Under the pieces are notes generated by a model, which was not told the DNA's origin, searched no databases, and saw nothing but the letters and a program-made list of their open reading frames with translations. Positions 17,473-25,423 of a stretch of DNA of 38,770 bases are shown here, piece by piece. Position 1 is the first letter of the stretch. Every line of letters starts with the position of its first letter. Origin of the DNA: Deltaproteobacteria bacterium (lineage in GTDB: Bacteria; Desulfobacterota; Desulfuromonadia; Desulfuromonadales; Geopsychrobacteraceae); assembly GCA_018399135.1 (NCBI GenBank), contig JAGYPB010000025.1, positions 1 through 38,770 of the forward strand, in the 5' to 3' direction. Made by a program: the position numbers and the translations under genes.

Positions 17473-18312
17473 TCATCTCTTAGCCATACCCTGGGTAATT
17501 CGATCCAGAACCATTGCCAGCAGAACGATAGCCAGACCGCCAATGGAAGCCAGTCCGATTTGTAATGAATTCAACCCCTGTACGACCGGGTTGCCGAGAC
17601 CGCCGGCACCAATCAAGGCGGCGATAACAACCATTGACAAGGCCATCATCAGGGTTTGATTTAAACCGGCCATAATAGATGGCATCGCCAGGGGAACCTG
17701 GACCTTGCGCAGCACCTGACCGGACGTAGCGCCAAATGCCAGCGCAGCCTCGATCAACTCGGGATGCACCTGACGAATTCCGAGACTGGTTAGTCGCACG
17801 ATGGGCGGCAACGCAAAAACAATCGTCGCCAGAATTCCGGAAACGGTGCCAATACTAAAGAGCATGACCACCGGTACCAGATAAACGAATGGTGGAATGG
17901 TCTGCATAGCGTCTAGGCAAGGGCGTAACAAGGTCTGGAAACGATCACTGCGGCCCGACATGATCCCTAGTGGAATACCGATCAGGGCACAGAAGAAGAC
18001 CGAACTGACGACCATCGCGATAGTAATCATGGTGTCGCGCCATAAACCCAGATAACCCACCAGGAAAAAAGACAACAACGTAAAGATAGCCACCCCCTTA
18101 CCGGCAAATCGCCAGGCGGCGATGGTGAACAGGAGGATAACCACAACCGGCGGCAAGGTTGTAAAAAACCATTCGAGCCCTTGCAGACTCAGTTCAATCG
18201 GGATCTTGATTCCCTGAAAAAAATCGCGATAGTTAATAACCAGCCAGTTAACAAAGTTTTGTACCCAGCTATCGAGGGGAATCAATTGTTCTTCAAAATT
18301 TAAATATTTCAT
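17473..18312 (-). CDS. proW: Glycine betaine/proline ABC transporter permease
   Basis: This is the inner-membrane permease of the ProU-type importer, 279 residues, with about six membrane helices (VVVILLFTIAAWRFAG, GVAIFTLLSFFLVGYL, MITIAMVVSSVFFCALIG and others). The EAA coupling loop is seen as LIEAALAFGATSGQVLRKVQ, which contacts the ATPase. The ATG at 18312 lies 3 bases after the proV stop and has AGAAGGGG upstream. The length is at the short end for ProW, lacking the long N-terminal tail of E. coli ProW. Confidence 0.93.
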   Translation of the reverse strand: MKYLNFEEQLIPLDSWVQNFVNWLVINYRDFFQGIKIPIELSLQGLEWFFTTLPPVVVILLFTIAAWRFAGKGVAIFTLLSFFLVGYLGLWRDTMITIAMVVSSVFFCALIGIPLGIMSGRSDRFQTLLRPCLDAMQTIPPFVYLVPVVMLFSIGTVSGILATIVFALPPIVRLTSLGIRQVHPELIEAALAFGATSGQVLRKVQVPLAMPSIMAGLNQTLMMALSMVVIAALIGAGGLGNPVVQGLNSLQIGLASIGGLAIVLLAMVLDRITQGMAKR

Positions 18313-18315
18313 CGG

Positions 18316-19563
18316 TTAAACCCCTTCTACTGCGACCTGATCCGCATCCGCCGTTTCTTCCGGTTGATTACGATGCAGGGTTTTTAAAAACAGATTTTTG
18401 GAAATAGCACCGAGGTACTTGCCGTTGTCATCGATAATCGGTAAGGGTGACGGGTGAGCAGCAACTTCCGGAAGGATGTCCTGCATTGAAGCACTGGCGG
18501 GCGCTGGGGAAACCTCGTTAATATATGCATCTGTCAGCCGTTGTTCACGGTCAGAGTGATCAATCAGTTCACGCAGCCCATCAGCCGAAACCAGGCCGAG
18601 ATACTTGCGCTCAGAGTCGATCACATAACCATATTCCCGGTCGTTCTTGATCAGGCGCTGGAGAGCAGCGCGGGGATTTTTACCATCGGTAGCGATAATG
18701 GTAACCTGGCTGTCAGTAGCGATATCTCCGGCAGTGAGAATATTAGTCGGGTCAACACCGCGAAAGAAGGCCCGAACATAGTCATCTGCCGGGTTCTGCA
18801 GTATTTCTTCCGGGGTGCCGACCTGTACCACGCGCCCACCTTCCATGATGGCAATTCGGTCGCCGATTCGCATCGCCTCATCCAGATCATGGGAAATAAA
18901 AACTACGGTTCTTTTGACTTTGGCCTGAAGTTTAAGCAATTCATCCTGCATTTCGGTACGAATCAGCGGATCCAGGGCCGAAAAAGCCTCGTCCATCAGC
19001 AGAATATCCGGATCAACGGCTAATCCCCGGGCAAGGCCGACTCGCTGCTGCATGCCGCCCGACAGTTCTTTGGGAAACGATTGGGCGTAGGGGGCCAGGC
19101 CGACCTGATCCAGAGCTTCAAGGGCGCGATCTTCACGCATTTGTTTATCCGCTCCGTCGAGTTCCAAACCAAATGCGGCATTCTGCACTACCGTCAGGTG
19201 AGGCATCAGGGCAAAGGACTGGAAGACCATGCTCATTTTTTTGCGGCGCATCTTGACCAACTGATCGTCAGTCATGGCGGTAATATCTTCACCGTCGATC
19301 AGAACCTGCCCTGCTGTCGGTTCGATCAGACGATTGAGCATTCGCACCATGGTCGACTTTCCGGATCCGGATAACCCCATGATGACAAATATTTCTCCGG
19401 TACGAATGTCAAAATCGGCAGCCTGAACCCCCACGGTTGACCCGGTTTTTTCATGAATGACATCCTTGTCATGCCCCTGATCAAGCATTTTCATCGCCTG
19501 CTTGATGTTGGTGCCAAAGACTTTGTATAAATTTTTTACACTGATCTTGATGTTCTGATCCAT
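18316..19563 (-). CDS. proV: Glycine betaine/proline ABC transporter ATP-binding protein with CBS pair
   Basis: This is the ATPase of the ProU-type importer, 415 residues. It has Walker [11 protein letters not shown]-loop [10 protein letters not shown], signature LSGGMQQR, Walker [13 protein letters not shown] and switch histidine ISHDLDEA. The C-terminal 130 residues form two CBS-like repeats ([35 protein letters not shown]), which in related OpuA/ProV proteins sense ionic strength. The ATG at 19563 has AGGAG 5 bases upstream; the frame is open five codons further. It is the first gene of the operon, behind an unusually long upstream region. Confidence 0.94.
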   Translation of the reverse strand: MDQNIKISVKNLYKVFGTNIKQAMKMLDQGHDKDVIHEKTGSTVGVQAADFDIRTGEIFVIMGLSGSGKSTMVRMLNRLIEPTAGQVLIDGEDITAMTDDQLVKMRRKKMSMVFQSFALMPHLTVVQNAAFGLELDGADKQMREDRALEALDQVGLAPYAQSFPKELSGGMQQRVGLARGLAVDPDILLMDEAFSALDPLIRTEMQDELLKLQAKVKRTVVFISHDLDEAMRIGDRIAIMEGGRVVQVGTPEEILQNPADDYVRAFFRGVDPTNILTAGDIATDSQVTIIATDGKNPRAALQRLIKNDREYGYVIDSERKYLGLVSADGLRELIDHSDREQRLTDAYINEVSPAPASASMQDILPEVAAHPSPLPIIDDNGKYLGAISKNLFLKTLHRNQPEETADADQVAVEGV

Positions 19564-19994
19564 CTGTGCTCCTGTCATGGTGATTCAATGACCACGGGAC
19601 TTTTTCCTGGGACAGGAAAAGATCCGCAACAATTCCTGACGGAACAGAAATTTCTGACGGAATCTTTCTTACGGGAAGAACAACCCCAGAAAAGAAATCG
19701 CCTGCAGCGGCAGGAACTAACGTAATTGTTTTTTTAAAAAGAGGCAGAGCAACCCGCGACCTGGCTTGATCGAACGAAACAAACCAGGCGCTACTCTTGT
19801 TTGGGATGAAAATCTTCGGAAGTACCACGCGGGGCGGTATCCTCAACGATTCTCATGCGGGATCAGGCGAAACACCCTGGCAAGGGGTTGCCTGTAACTT
19901 CTCAATGCTATAGGAATGTTGCCGAAAAATCAACCAGTTGATATTCTTTGTTTTTCTTAACCACATCGACAACTCGACCAAGCGGATAAATTTC
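19564..19994. other. 431-bp intergenic region between divergent proV and DUF454 gene, with repeats and hairpins
   Basis: No gene is convincing here. Seen in the sequence are a direct repeat TTCCTGACGGAA (19633-19644) and TTTCTGACGGAA (19651-19662) with 18-base periodicity, and a perfect palindrome CAGAAATTTCTG (19645-19656) between and overlapping them. There are also hairpins CCTGC-N4-GCAGG (19701-19714), TTTTCCTG-N3-CAGGAAAA (19612-19620 region) and a 9-bp stem at 19760-19788 that contains one G-U pair if transcribed toward proV. These suit operator sites or a structured proV leader. I could not place a confident promoter. Confidence 0.5.
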
Positions 19995-20399
19995 ATGAAA
20001 AAACCAAAGATCAGCATCGTCCGCAACGGGTTATTACGTCTGTTTTTACTGGGATCAGGATTTTTCGCGTTAGGTTTGGGTACGGTAGGAATTTTTGTGC
20101 CGTTATTGCCGACGGTTCCCTTTTTGCTACTGGCCACGGCTTGCTTTGCCCGCAGTTCGGAACGGTTTCATCACTGGATGCTCGAACACCCGCACCTTGG
20201 TCCGATCCTGCACAGCTACCTCAATGGTCAGGGGATTCCGCTTAAGGTAAAGATTTCTACCCTGGCACTACTGTGGACTTCCATTCCCATTTCGGTGTTC
20301 TTTTTTATCACCATCCTCTGGGTGCAGATATTGCTCATTGGAATTGGTCTCGGGGTAACAATCCACCTGTTGCAGCTGCCCCAAACGCCACAGGATTAA
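19995..20399 (+). CDS. DUF454 (YbaN-like) inner-membrane protein
   Basis: This is a 134-residue membrane protein. The family pattern is a first hairpin of two helices (FLLGSGFFALGLGTVGIFVP, LLPTVPFLLLATACFA), the conserved SSERFHHWMLEHPHLGP segment, and two further helices (LALLWTSIPISVFFFITILW, ILLIGIGLGVTIHLL). This is the YbaN/DUF454 signature order. I use the ATG at 19995, where the family starts; the open frame from 19938 adds 19 codons without a good start context. Function is unknown across the family. Confidence 0.85.
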   Translation: MKKPKISIVRNGLLRLFLLGSGFFALGLGTVGIFVPLLPTVPFLLLATACFARSSERFHHWMLEHPHLGPILHSYLNGQGIPLKVKISTLALLWTSIPISVFFFITILWVQILLIGIGLGVTIHLLQLPQTPQD

Positions 20400-20414
20400 C
20401 CCGCACGCACTTGA

Positions 20415-20603
20415 TCAGTCAAAGCAATCGCTGCGATACATCATCGCCAGACGACCACGACTGGCGAGGCAATCGGGACAAACCTTACCGGCATCACCAT
20501 ATTCCTGCGTGGCCAGGTGCAAGCCGGCAATCTCGGCTGGATCAGTCAAAGGCTGGTCAGAATCGTAAGGGCGACCGCAAAGGAGACATGGCTGCTGCTT
20601 CAT
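20415..20603 (-). CDS. Small double-CxxC protein coupled to hemH
   Basis: This is a 62-residue protein with two CxxC pairs, CLLCGRP near the N-terminus and CPDCLASRG near residue 43, suggesting a zinc ribbon or other metal site. Its ATG overlaps the hemH TGA (ATGA, 20600-20603), so it is translated with hemH. I do not recognise the family. Context suggests a link to haem or iron metabolism, but this is inference only. Confidence 0.65.
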   Translation of the reverse strand: MKQQPCLLCGRPYDSDQPLTDPAEIAGLHLATQEYGDAGKVCPDCLASRGRLAMMYRSDCFD

Positions 20604-21568
20604 GCGAGGCGGGATTGAACCAATGCGGCCATGGCGTCGAGAAAATCGTCATGATCGTTGAGAGAAGGCGCGCGGCAGAAGTTGATGATACCGGAACTGA
20701 CCGCCAGCTCACGGTATTCCATATCAATTTCTTCAAGGGTCTCGATGTGGTCGGAGACGAATGAAATGGGCACCATCAGCAAAGATTGATGGCCGCCAGC
20801 GGCAAGTCGGGTGATTTCCTCCTCGGTACCCGGCTCCATCCATTTGACTGGGCCACTGCGGCTTTGGTAGGCGATCGACCAGGCGTAGTGACCAACCCGT
20901 TCCATCACCCCTTTTGCCGTTTCTTCCACCTGCTGCTGATAGGGATCACCACGATCAATAAACTTCTGTGGCAGAGCGTGGGCGGAAAAAAGAATCGGCA
21001 CATCATCACGGATTAATTCGTGGAAGGTCTCCAGCCCCTCGCGTACGCGGTTGGCCAAAGAATCAAGATACAGCGGCCAATCATGCCACTGCTCAATCAC
21101 CCGATAGTTCAATTGCGGATAGACCTGCGCTGCTGTACGTTTAAAATCGTTGACACTGCTGCCGGTGGTAGCACCAGTATAGTGGGGATACATGGAAAGC
21201 ACAGTGGCGCTGGTGATACCATCAGCTTTAAGTTGACTAAGCACCTCCGTTGAGAAAGGGTGCCAGTAACGCATCACCACGCAAGGGACAGCCCCATCTC
21301 CCAGCCTTTCGGCAATTCCCTGAGCCTGTTTCTGTGTCCACTCGAGCAATGGCGATTTACCACCGATAGCACGGTAGTTTTCCACCACTTTTTTCGCCCG
21401 GAAGTAGGAGATCAGCCGCGCAAAGGGCTTCTGCAGTACCGCCCCGGCAGGCAACTGGATCAACTCGCGGTCAGAGAACAGATTATAGAGAAAAGGCCAC
21501 TGCTTCGAGGGAGTCAGGATACCCATGTTGAGCAGAATCATGGCATGCTTATTGGTACTAGTGGACAT
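20600..21568 (-). CDS. hemH: Ferrochelatase
   Basis: This inserts ferrous iron into a porphyrin (protoporphyrin IX or coproporphyrin III, depending on the pathway) in the cytoplasm or at the membrane. At 322 residues it has the usual length. The conserved MYPHYTGATTGSS loop, the metal-binding histidine in LFSAHALP and the acidic helix VSDHIETLEEIDMEY are all present. There is no C-terminal [2Fe-2S] extension. Upstream on the same strand, after a 160-base gap that contains a repeat, lies the disrupted hemE; downstream is the coupled CxxC gene. The neighbourhood is a haem biosynthesis cluster. Confidence 0.93.
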   Translation of the reverse strand: MSTSTNKHAMILLNMGILTPSKQWPFLYNLFSDRELIQLPAGAVLQKPFARLISYFRAKKVVENYRAIGGKSPLLEWTQKQAQGIAERLGDGAVPCVVMRYWHPFSTEVLSQLKADGITSATVLSMYPHYTGATTGSSVNDFKRTAAQVYPQLNYRVIEQWHDWPLYLDSLANRVREGLETFHELIRDDVPILFSAHALPQKFIDRGDPYQQQVEETAKGVMERVGHYAWSIAYQSRSGPVKWMEPGTEEEITRLAAGGHQSLLMVPISFVSDHIETLEEIDMEYRELAVSSGIINFCRAPSLNDHDDFLDAMAALVQSRLA

Positions 21569-21611
21569 TTATCAACCTTCTACAAAGCTCCGAAGAACAT
21601 AAAACCCAACG

Positions 21612-21722
21612 CAGTTCACCACAGAGCCACCACAAAGCCACAGGTCAAATCAAAAGCTGAAATTAGAGGTTTACCCAAAAACATCATTTCAGGTTTGCCT
21701 CTGTGTCTCTGTGACTGGTTTA
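21612..21722. repeat. Imperfect inverted repeat of the CACAGAG type, downstream of hemE
   Basis: The left arm around 21617-21643 (CACCACAGAGCC, CCACAGG) and the right arm 21698-21722 (CCTCTGTGTCTCTGTGAC) are imperfect reverse complements, about 110 bases end to end. A related copy lies at 22801-22909 on the other side of hemE. Such CACAGAGACACAGAGG-type repeats are, as I recall, common between genes in this bacterial group. It may also act as a terminator. Confidence 0.5.
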
Positions 21723-21730
21723 AGGATCTG

Positions 21731-22753
21731 CTACTTCTTGCTACTCAACCGATGCACACACTCCACCAGATGAATCGCGTTTTCCGGTGGTACCGTCGGC
21801 AGAATGCCGTGGCCCAGGTGAAAGATAAACCCGGGGCGATCGGCATTTTCATTCAGGATCCGCTGGACTTCCTGCTCGATGTAATCTTTCGGTGCATAGA
21901 GCACGGTAGGATCGAGGTACAACAGACCGCCACGTCATCACCGAGGATAGCGCGGGCCTTGTCGATATTAACGTGCCAGTCAAGGCCAATAACATCGCTG
22001 CCGGCAACCTTGACCAGGTCGAGCATGGTGCCGCCATTCTTGACGAAGTAAATGATGGATCTTTTTTTGAGTCAGACTTCATCGATCAGTTTTCGCATTA
22101 AGGGCGTTGTAATACTCAAGTCGTGAAGACAGAACCTTTACGTGTAAATCTGGAATCGTGTTAGACGGCGACGAAATCTGAATGATGATGGGAATCGTCT
22201 CAGTGAATACTATTAATAGTTCAAATGCTAGGAAATCGCTGTACATCATCTCTGCCCGAGGCGGGCAAAATCTTTGCTGCCTGCCCTTCAACCATGTAAC
22301 ACGCAAGCGTAAAGGGGGCACCGCCGGGAAACCGATCAGAGGTACGCGCCCTCAAAGGCAACGCAACCGTTTGATGATTTCAGGCACGTAGGAGACCGCC
22401 GTAGCCATATCTTCCGGCACCACCAGGGCATCGACATCGGCACGGGTGCGTACCGGATTGGCAAATACCGGCCCCGGTACAAAATCGAGATCCATCCCCA
22501 TCGGCTCAAGGGAGTGAGGATGTCGGAGAAGAGGATAGCGGCATCGGCATCGAGAATATCAATAGGCTGAATGGTTACTTCCGCAGCTCGTGCCGGATCC
22601 TTGCACAGATCGGAAGATTCACTCCGCCTTGGGCGCGGACTTCCCTTGTATTGGGATAAATAACGCGCCCGGCCTGGCGCATCAACCAGACCGGCACACG
22701 GTCAACCGGCTGCCGCCAACAGGCTTTAATAAAATTGTAATCGCGCTGGTCAT
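21731..22753 (-). pseudogene. hemE: Uroporphyrinogen decarboxylase, disrupted by many small frameshifts
   Basis: HemE decarboxylates uroporphyrinogen III to coproporphyrinogen III. The gene starts at ATG 22753 behind AGGAGG and ends at 21731; the 1023-base span is close to that of an intact hemE. Recognisable blocks occur in order but in different frames: [137 protein letters not shown] and GHGILPTVPPENAIHLVECV. Many breaks are single-base changes in runs: a G added in AAGGAAG, a C added in GCCAAG, a G lost in TTGGAG and in GAGGGG. The block between about 22085 and 22250 is the most damaged. It is either a real pseudogene or poor-quality sequence; intact length and full block order favour the latter. 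Confidence 0.85.
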
Positions 22754-22800
22754 AGGATGTTGCCTCCTGTGATGAAAAATTAACATCATTAAAAACTGAA

Positions 22801-22909
22801 TTGACCACAGACACTAAGACACAGAGGTTGAATCAAAATCCTGGATTAATACTTTAGTACCAAAACAAAGCTCTTGAAGGTCTAACTCTGTATTTCAGTG
22901 CCTGGTCAA
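22801..22909. repeat. Imperfect inverted repeat of the CACAGAG type, upstream of hemE
   Basis: The left arm 22801-22832 begins TTGACCACAGACACTAAG and contains CACAGAGG; the right arm 22886-22909 ends CAGTGCCTGGTCAA. The arms are imperfect reverse complements and resemble the repeat at 21612-21722, so hemE is bracketed by two members. Confidence 0.5.
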
Positions 22910-22922
22910 CCTTAAAGGATTT

Positions 22923-23000
22923 GTAACTATTCAGCTGTCGTCATGGATGACGAAAAGCGTCCCTTGACATAGGATTCCCGATCCGGTGCTGAACAGATAC
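22923..23000 (-). mobile_element. MITE copy E (78 bp, internally deleted) with exact 8-bp target duplication
   Basis: The ends are GTAACTATTCAGC and GCTGAACAGATAC. Both sides carry AAGGATTT (22915-22922 and 23001-23008), an exact 8-bp duplication. Compared with full copies it keeps the left arm up to the CATCCATGAC hairpin and lacks the right arm. The right-hand duplication reaches the TAA of the radical SAM gene, so the insertion lies directly behind that gene. Confidence 0.8.
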
Positions 23001-23007
23001 AAGGATT

Positions 23008-24111
23008 TTACGTTAATGCGTTTTGCGCTTCCTCCGCAAGACGCTTGCGGGTTTTTGGTGGGATATAGCTGCAGAAGGGCTCTTCAGCCATGTAATCACC
23101 GTAAACGGCATCCGCGCGGGCACGGCAACCGCCGCAGACATTAACATACTCACATTCACCACACTTGCCTGAATATTTGCTGCTATCGCGCAGATCGTTG
23201 AAAACCTTGGAATTGAACCAGAGTTCCTTGAACGGAATCTGTTTAACATTGCCGACAGATGAATGAAAATAAGAACAGGGCTTGAGGTTGCCGAAACAAT
23301 CAATGAGGCAGATCGACTGGGCAGCGATGCACCCCTTGCCACCACCGGTTGAAAAGGTCAAGCTGCGGCGTTTAAAGTCAACTCCCTCTTCTTTGGCTTT
23401 CTGCGGAACAATCCGATAGTAATGTGGCGCACATGTCGGCCGCATCAGAATGTCTTCCTCATCCTTCTCCTGCTCATAATGCCAGGTGAGGATTTCTTCG
23501 TAATCCTCCGGCGAAATCAGCTCGCTCATAATCTCTTCACCGCGTCCGGTCGGCACAATCATGAACATGTACCAGGCGGTTGCCCCCAGCTCCTTGGCCG
23601 TTCGGAAGGTGGCAGCAATATCCTGTTGATTACGTTTGGTAAAGGAGGAATTAATCAAAAAAGGGATGCCATTACGCTTCAACGTCTCGGCCCCGCGCAC
23701 GACGCCTTCGAACGCTCCGGGGGAACTACGGAAATTGTCATGGATTTCCGCTGTCGACCCATCAAGCGAGAGAGAGACCATCTTGATATCGGCACTCTTC
23801 ATCTCGCCGCACACCGCATCGGTTATCAGCGTACCATTGGTCGCCATGCACATACGCAGCCCTTTGGATGTACCATAGCGCGCAATTTCAAAGATATCTT
23901 CGCGCATCAGCGGCTCGCCACCGGACAGCACCATCACCGGTGTACTCACCTCACAAATATCATCAATCAGCTTGAACGCCTCCTGGGTATTAAAATCACC
24001 AGCTGACGAGGTTAATTCGGAGGAACAGCGGCAGTGGACACAACTTAAGTTGCAACGCTGAGTGCTCTCCCAGGCGATCCATTTGGGGATATATTCAGTT
24101 TGTTTAGCCAT
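23008..24111 (-). CDS. Radical SAM/SPASM protein, AhbD-like haem biosynthesis enzyme
   Basis: This is a 367-residue radical SAM enzyme. The cluster motif is CNLSCVHC (CxxxCxxC) after IAWESTQR, followed by GGEP and the SLDG strand. The C-terminal half has SPASM-type cysteines for extra iron-sulfur clusters: [20 protein letters not shown] and [17 protein letters not shown], ending AEEPFC. These features, with PTGRGEE and [11 protein letters not shown], match AhbD/NirJ-like proteins; AhbD decarboxylates Fe-coproporphyrin III to haem in the sirohaem-dependent pathway. AAGGAG precedes the ATG at 24111. The position beside hemE and hemH supports a haem role. The exact reaction is not certain, since NirJ, AhbC and peptide-modifying relatives share this architecture. 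Confidence 0.8.
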   Translation of the reverse strand: MAKQTEYIPKWIAWESTQRCNLSCVHCRCSSELTSSAGDFNTQEAFKLIDDICEVSTPVMVLSGGEPLMREDIFEIARYGTSKGLRMCMATNGTLITDAVCGEMKSADIKMVSLSLDGSTAEIHDNFRSSPGAFEGVVRGAETLKRNGIPFLINSSFTKRNQQDIAATFRTAKELGATAWYMFMIVPTGRGEEIMSELISPEDYEEILTWHYEQEKDEEDILMRPTCAPHYYRIVPQKAKEEGVDFKRRSLTFSTGGGKGCIAAQSICLIDCFGNLKPCSYFHSSVGNVKQIPFKELWFNSKVFNDLRDSSKYSGKCGECEYVNVCGGCRARADAVYGDYMAEEPFCSYIPPKTRKRLAEEAQNALT

Positions 24112-24258
24112 GTATTCTCCTTGAAGTTGATACCATCACTCGACTTTACTACGCCACGCTATACAGCTCAAGTATTCTTGCACACAAAGGTTAATCTTTA
24201 CCTGCCTTTAACAAGCGGGAGCGGCATACAGCACCTTTGTATCAATGCTAAAAGATTC

Positions 24259-24325
24259 GTATCTGTTCCGCACCAAATCTTCGGATCCTGCGCCAAGAGC
24301 GGCAGCTGAATAGATTACAACGAAT
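24259..24325 (+). mobile_element. MITE copy D (67 bp, internally deleted) with exact 8-bp target duplication
   Basis: The left end GTATCTGTTCCGCACC and right block TGCGCCAAGAGCGGCAGCTG match full copies, but the middle is missing, so the two arms meet at ATCTTCGGATCC. AAAGATTC occurs at 24251-24258 and again at 24326-24333, an exact 8-bp duplication. The right end carries seven bases (AACGAAT) beyond the TTAC seen in other copies. It sits in the 427-bp space between the radical SAM gene and the haem sensor. The rest of that space holds only the promoter at 24389. Confidence 0.7.
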
Positions 24326-24388
24326 AAAGATTCATCATAATAAAAACAACATGTACAATTAAAAATGAGCTTTTTCTTATTATTTGTC

Positions 24389-24417
24389 TTGACTAACGTT
24401 TCTTCAATGAGTAGAAT
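24389..24417 (+). promoter_or_regulatory. Sigma-70-type promoter of the haem-c sensor operon
   Basis: TTGACT (24389-24394) and TAGAAT (24412-24417) are separated by 17 bases. It lies about 120 bases before the ATG at 24539 and inside the longer open frame that begins at 24365, which argues against that earlier start. Confidence 0.6.
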
Positions 24418-24538
24418 CCCCGTTCGATTGCTGCACCGGCTTTTGATGCGACTCACAAACAACAGAAGCCTGAAACAACAGGATGGTACGGCAATGATAT
24501 TGCGCTGGAGCGCTAAACCAGAAAAGGAGCTAAACACA

Positions 24539-25414
24539 ATGGGCATTCGCATGAGATCAATTCTGGTCATGGGCATTCTTGGTTTTCTGGCAATTGGAGT
24601 TCTTGGATTCACCAGTTACCGTCTGAGCATGAATAATGCCCTTGATGAAGCAAAAATCAAAAGCGACATTGTCATGAACTATGCCATGGCATCTCGCGAA
24701 TTCACCCGTGTTGCTCAATCTCCTCTGGTTCGTCAGCTGGTAGAACCCGACCGTTTTTACCCTGAAATAATGTCCGGCTTCGCCACCGCTCGTGGAACCT
24801 ACGAAGAATTTGAAAAGACGTACCCCGGTTACATTTTCAGACAGGCGACTCTTGACCCTCTGCATCCATCCAACAAAGCTGATGCCCAGGAAGTACAGAT
24901 CATTCAAAAGTTTATCGACAACCCCGACCTGGCCAACGACGAAGGGCGTCTTATCAGAAATGGCCAGGAAGTATTCTATACTGCTACCCCTTTCACTGTG
25001 TTCAGTAAAAACTGCCTGAACTGCCATGGTGACCCTGCCGACGCCCCGAAAGACCAGATTGAAATTTACGGCGACACCAATGGCTACTGGTGGGAGATGG
25101 ATGAAGTTGTAGCTGCCTTTATTGTGTATGTGCCGGTTGCCGATGCTATTGCTTCTGCCAAAACCATGTCGCTGACTCTGGCTCTTTATGGTGCCAGTGG
25201 TATTATTGTCATGCTGGTTATCATTGGCTGGTTTCTCAATCGCGATGTTGTTGCTCCCATCGTCCGGCTGGCTGAGCGTACCGAAGACTTCAGCCTTGGC
25301 GAAAATCTTGACGAACCGATTGACAAGAGCGCAACCGGAGAAGTGGGTGTATTGGCCCAATCCATCGAACGTTTACGGATCAGCCTGAATAAACTGATGC
25401 AACGTAACCGCTAG
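24539..25414 (+). CDS. Membrane sensor with Tll0287-like (DUF3365) haem-c domain and HAMP
   Basis: This is a 291-residue inner-membrane protein. A first helix (ILVMGILGFLAIGVLGFTSY) is followed by a periplasmic DUF3365/Tll0287-like domain with one CLNCH haem-c attachment motif near residue 160, a second helix (SLTLALYGASGIIVMLVIIGW) and a HAMP domain (DVVAPIVRLAERTEDF). It stops after HAMP, with no kinase, cyclase or chemotaxis output domain. The family is thought to sense redox or gases through the haem. AAGGAG lies upstream of ATG 24539. It is followed at once by the TPR-OmpA gene, so the two probably act together. Confidence 0.85.
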   Translation: MGIRMRSILVMGILGFLAIGVLGFTSYRLSMNNALDEAKIKSDIVMNYAMASREFTRVAQSPLVRQLVEPDRFYPEIMSGFATARGTYEEFEKTYPGYIFRQATLDPLHPSNKADAQEVQIIQKFIDNPDLANDEGRLIRNGQEVFYTATPFTVFSKNCLNCHGDPADAPKDQIEIYGDTNGYWWEMDEVVAAFIVYVPVADAIASAKTMSLTLALYGASGIIVMLVIIGWFLNRDVVAPIVRLAERTEDFSLGENLDEPIDKSATGEVGVLAQSIERLRISLNKLMQRNR

Positions 25415-25423
25415 GAGACATGC

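Noticed and set aside
19481-19846. A 121-codon minus-strand open frame upstream of and overlapping proV
   Set aside because: It overlaps proV in another frame and its sequence is dominated by the repeats and hairpins of the leader region.
21260-22051. A 263-codon open frame on the plus strand across hemH, a repeat and hemE
   Set aside because: It spans unrelated functional units and is open by chance.
22079-22321. An 80-codon minus-strand open frame that could look like a new small gene inside hemE
   Set aside because: Its pieces (MMYSDFLAFE and others) are hemE blocks out of frame; it is part of the damaged gene.
24365-24538. An earlier start for the haem-c sensor at 24365, adding 58 residues
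   Set aside because: The added part has no ribosome-binding site, contains the likely promoter, and precedes the natural membrane anchor that starts at 24539.
24557-25360. A 267-codon open frame on the minus strand opposite the haem-c sensor
   Set aside because: The plus-strand gene has a CxxCH motif, membrane helices, HAMP, a promoter and a ribosome-binding site; the antisense product has none of these.
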